This document shows, one piece after another, positions 20,155 to 22,580 of a stretch of 22,580 nucleotides of DNA. How positions within the stretch are numbered: the first letter of the stretch is position 1; the number at the start of each line of letters is the position of its first letter. Source of the stretch: Larix sibirica (lineage: Eukaryota; Streptophyta; Pinopsida; Pinales; Pinaceae); the NCBI GenBank assembly GCA_004151065.3, contig NWUY0300009373.1:1-22580 (forward strand), read 5' to 3'. The notes under the pieces were generated by a model that was not told the DNA's origin, searched no databases, and saw only the letters and a program-made list of their open reading frames with translations. The position numbers and the translations under genes were made by a program.

Positions 20155-20610
20155 TTCCTTACTATTTTTTGTAACGAAGTAGATTTGCTTGAGAGCACTA
20201 ACATTGACAAAGCCTTCCTCCATGCCCTTTCCATTGAACATTAACACGACCAAAAACCTTGATTTCATCCCTTTCATCCTCCTCACCCTAACCCAAACTC
20301 TAATAGAACCTATTTTCAAAACCCTAAATATAACCCTAACTCATTCAACTCCCCTAATCCTCAACCATCCCAAGCACATACTTCATCTAGTCTCAACCCT
20401 CATCCTAATACTTCATATCAACAATGGTAGTACCACTATCACAAGAATCCAACTCATGATGTTGCAGAATGCCATTCCTTACAATGCTAATCACAATCCA
20501 AAGCCTTATTTTATTATGAACAAGATAATGACTTCATCACAAACCCTTCTTCATCTTATTTTGAACTCATCTCTCTACCAAACCCAACCATAATAGATCA
20601 TTCCTTACTC
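20155..20610 (+). pseudogene. Ty3/Gypsy gag C-terminal remnant
   Basis: The translation reads FCNEVDLLESTNIDKAFLHA and then LSIE, like the end of the gag capsid domain in plant Gypsy elements. A Pro/Asn/Ser-rich linker follows, then HYHKNPTHDVAECHSLQ, the CxxHK...TH....C knuckle of this group. It ends with ALFYYEQDNDFITNPSSSYF, leading toward the protease. Stops occur at several points, including a TAG at 20428-20430 just before the knuckle, so the gene is dead. The N-terminal part is missing: about 85 bases upstream the sequence changes to the minus-strand LTR ending at 20069. The frame used is the one containing GAC at 20206. A longer frame (20189-20593) in another phase is a shadow. This is a confident family match by motif, not by alignment. 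Confidence 0.68.
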
Positions 20611-21020
20611 TTGATGATCAAATCCAAATCACTCTCAGTGCCAACTCTACTTTTCACTCCAATTTCCAAATCAAACACCAAATCACCATTGTAATTATGG
20701 ATAATGAAATCCAAAAGAACCTAGTCTCTCAAACATTCAAAAACTATCTCCAGCTTCCTACCACCCATCGCCCATCACCTTTTCACCTTGAGGAGGTTCA
20801 ATAAGACAATCCTCCTTTGTTGATAAATAAACAATGTTTGGTTGATTTTTCCATTGTCCCTTTCTAGGATACAATATACTATGATGTATCTCCCCTTGAT
20901 TTCTCAAATTTACTCCCTAGTATTCCCTATCAATAGCAATCTAGTTCCCTATACAATGCTAGCAACAACACCTACCACCTAGTGAAAGATGGGAAAACCT
21001 TTCAACTGACCTCTACTACC
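20583..21020 (+). pseudogene. Ty3/Gypsy aspartic protease (retropepsin) remnant
   Basis: In the frame following gag, FLTLDDQIQITLSANSTFHS leads to IVIMDNEIQKNLVSQTFKN at the position where the active-site D-S/T-G loop should be. Only the Asp remains recognisable. The usual downstream order of plant Gypsy proteases follows: LQLPTTHRPSPFHLEEVQ, NKQCLVDFSIVPF, YYDVSPLDF, IPYQ and SLYNASNNTYHLVKDGKTFQ. In-frame stops lie at 20802, 20865 and 20934. The protease cleaves gag-pol during particle maturation; this copy cannot be functional. Past 21020 I see no reverse transcriptase motif although it should come next, so the element is either rearranged or too decayed there. Confidence 0.72.
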
Positions 21021-22540
21021 ATTCCCCTTCCTTCCCCCACAACATCACAATGGATCATTCTACACAAGTTCATTTACCTCACTCTTTACCCTTCTAATCA
21101 AGCACCTTTATCCATATTATCTCATTCCTAGTTATTCCTTCTACCCCCAAACCTCCAGAATACTCAACTGTCCCTTTTCTTGCCCTCTCACAATTCCTTG
21201 AAACCTTAATCTTATACTACTCTAAACAAATACAACAATGGAAAACACAATTTAGACACCAAAACCACAAGAGCACACTCCTATGGATCTTTACCTTCAT
21301 CCTAAGTATCCATGGCACTAGAGAGTTGTGCCTTCCCAACATAGGAGAGACTTCACATAGCTTGCTTCTCAAATACAATTCTAGATTCAAACCATCAACA
21401 ATCTACCAAACCTACAAAATTATTTCCCTCACTATAGTAGTAAAATCCTTTTCCCATCAACAACTAACACTCAACACCCTCTCTAAGCCACCATTCCATC
21501 GCCTTTCCAATCACTTTCAACTAGATTTTTCATTGTACCTCTTTTGTTTAGATATGCACCTACATAATAATCCACTTAGCATACATTAATTATTCATTAA
21601 ATAGTTCAACAAGGGTTCCTTTTTCATTAGGTTCCACATAAGGCATATTTTAAAGAACTCGTAGAGAATTTTCTTTCATGGATGAGCCCTCCCCTAGTAC
21701 TACACACCCATCAATTCTCATTCAACACATTAAGACACTAATCTCTCTCTTATATATGCCTTGTAGTGCACACACTATGAGTTGGTTACTTTTCAATACA
21801 CCCATAGTGTTTTCAATCTCCCTCAACCATTTATGTCACTTGCATCTTGTTATATCCACTACCTACCACAACTTCTTATTATCTACTTCTTGCACTTGCA
21901 TCCTTTTTCTCTAATAAATAAACACTTTCGAGGAAACCTTATCACTCTTTACACAATAGTGCATCACTTCTTTGACGTTGTATCATACATTGCATGTCCT
22001 CTACAGAGCATTATACACACTTATTTATATTACCACTCGGGAGGACTACACATGGCATCTCATCTCAACATATTCCATTCCATGGATTTGCAACACAGAG
22101 GCCCCCTCATGACTCCATACACACAGTGGGCTCTTTGTTATCTCATTAGTACTTATCCCTTTCCTTACACTTTTCTAGCATATGTTTTCATATTACCTAG
22201 GACTATCTGATCACATCGGAGTTTTCACAATCCAGGTAATTATTTTTCAACATGACATTTCATTTCTACACACTAGAGACACTTTCCATAGCAATAGTGG
22301 TGATCCAAATCTTGGTGAGCTTATAGTCTAAGTTCAAATGTAAAAATCATATAGTCATATTTTTATTTGATAAAAAAAAAAACATGATAAGCATGTAATT
22401 TATAGAGTCAATTTTAATCAAAGTTGACTTCATAAAGAATGCACCTTATACAAAGGAAGTAGGAATAGAGTTAAGGTTGGGAAGAAAAAGGTCATAAAAT
22501 TGGCCCCATTGCATGTAATGGTTCATCCTAAAATGCTTCT
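21021..22540. other. Unassigned pyrimidine-rich DNA, possible decayed element sequence
   Basis: The plus strand is strongly C/T- and A-rich and poor in G, which produces long but meaningless frames such as 21326-21589, 21678-21914 and 21782-22210. No RT, RNase H, integrase, LTR terminus or polypurine tract is recognisable. An A-run lies near 22371-22382. Confidence 0.5.
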
Positions 22541-22544
22541 TCTT

Positions 22545-22562
22545 CTCTCTCTCTCTCTCTCT
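22545..22562. repeat. (CT)9 microsatellite
   Basis: Uninterrupted CT dinucleotides, preceded by a short TTC run, near the right edge of the window. The tract is polypyrimidine and likely to vary in length. Confidence 0.95.
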
Positions 22563-22580
22563 TATTTTTGTGGTGTATTT

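Noticed and set aside
20189-20593. 134-codon plus-strand frame, and minus frame 20044-20319
   Set aside because: Both are shadows of the gag remnant, which is recognisable in another plus-strand phase despite its stops.
21782-22210. 142-codon plus-strand frame with many hydrophobic residues
   Set aside because: Pyrimidine-rich sequence gives long Leu/Ser/Pro/Thr/His-rich frames by chance; overlapping frames look similar and none has a motif.

Overview
This is an AT-rich, gene-poor stretch of plant nuclear DNA, most likely from a conifer or other gymnosperm. I infer this from one intact intronless gene set in long non-coding DNA, several old and heavily mutated LTR and non-LTR retrotransposons, and plant initiator-Met tRNA primer sites. 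The species cannot be fixed from the sequence.

Layout. 1-2600: AT-rich intergenic DNA that ends in a small family of direct repeats. 2609-3217 (minus): the only convincing intact gene, an NDR1/HIN1-like (LEA_2 family) membrane protein, with a TATA box and two telo-box motifs upstream. 4542-5547 (plus): decayed C-terminal end of a LINE-type reverse transcriptase ORF. About 6500-8602 (minus): a probable Ty3/Gypsy-type LTR, recognised by a polypurine tract followed directly by an LTR start. 9885-11768 (plus): a well-bounded LTR followed at once by an initiator-Met primer-binding site. It heads an element whose interior carries a long unrecognised reading frame (about 12187-13857) broken by stops but not by frameshifts. 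14340-17595 is a near-perfect second copy of 11083-14338. About 19227-20069 (minus): a second LTR type with TATA box and primer site, ending about 90 bp from a plus-strand Ty3/Gypsy gag-protease remnant (20155-21020). From there to the end I recognise only a CT microsatellite.

The most useful result concerns how the sequence was built. The window has three undetermined bases (1874, 5189, 14339). Each is a single N, and after each one the sequence just before it starts again. Two of the repeats are 98 to almost 100 percent identical, as expected when two overlapping contig ends are not merged. The third joins two clearly diverged LINE copies. The 3.26-kb tandem duplication is therefore probably false, and its genes should be counted once.

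I found no multi-gene pathway or system. The most plausible undescribed item is the retrotransposon-borne frame at 12187-13857. It contains an internal 46-codon duplication and a charged, helix-like C-terminal part, and I recognise no gag, protease, reverse transcriptase or integrase in it.
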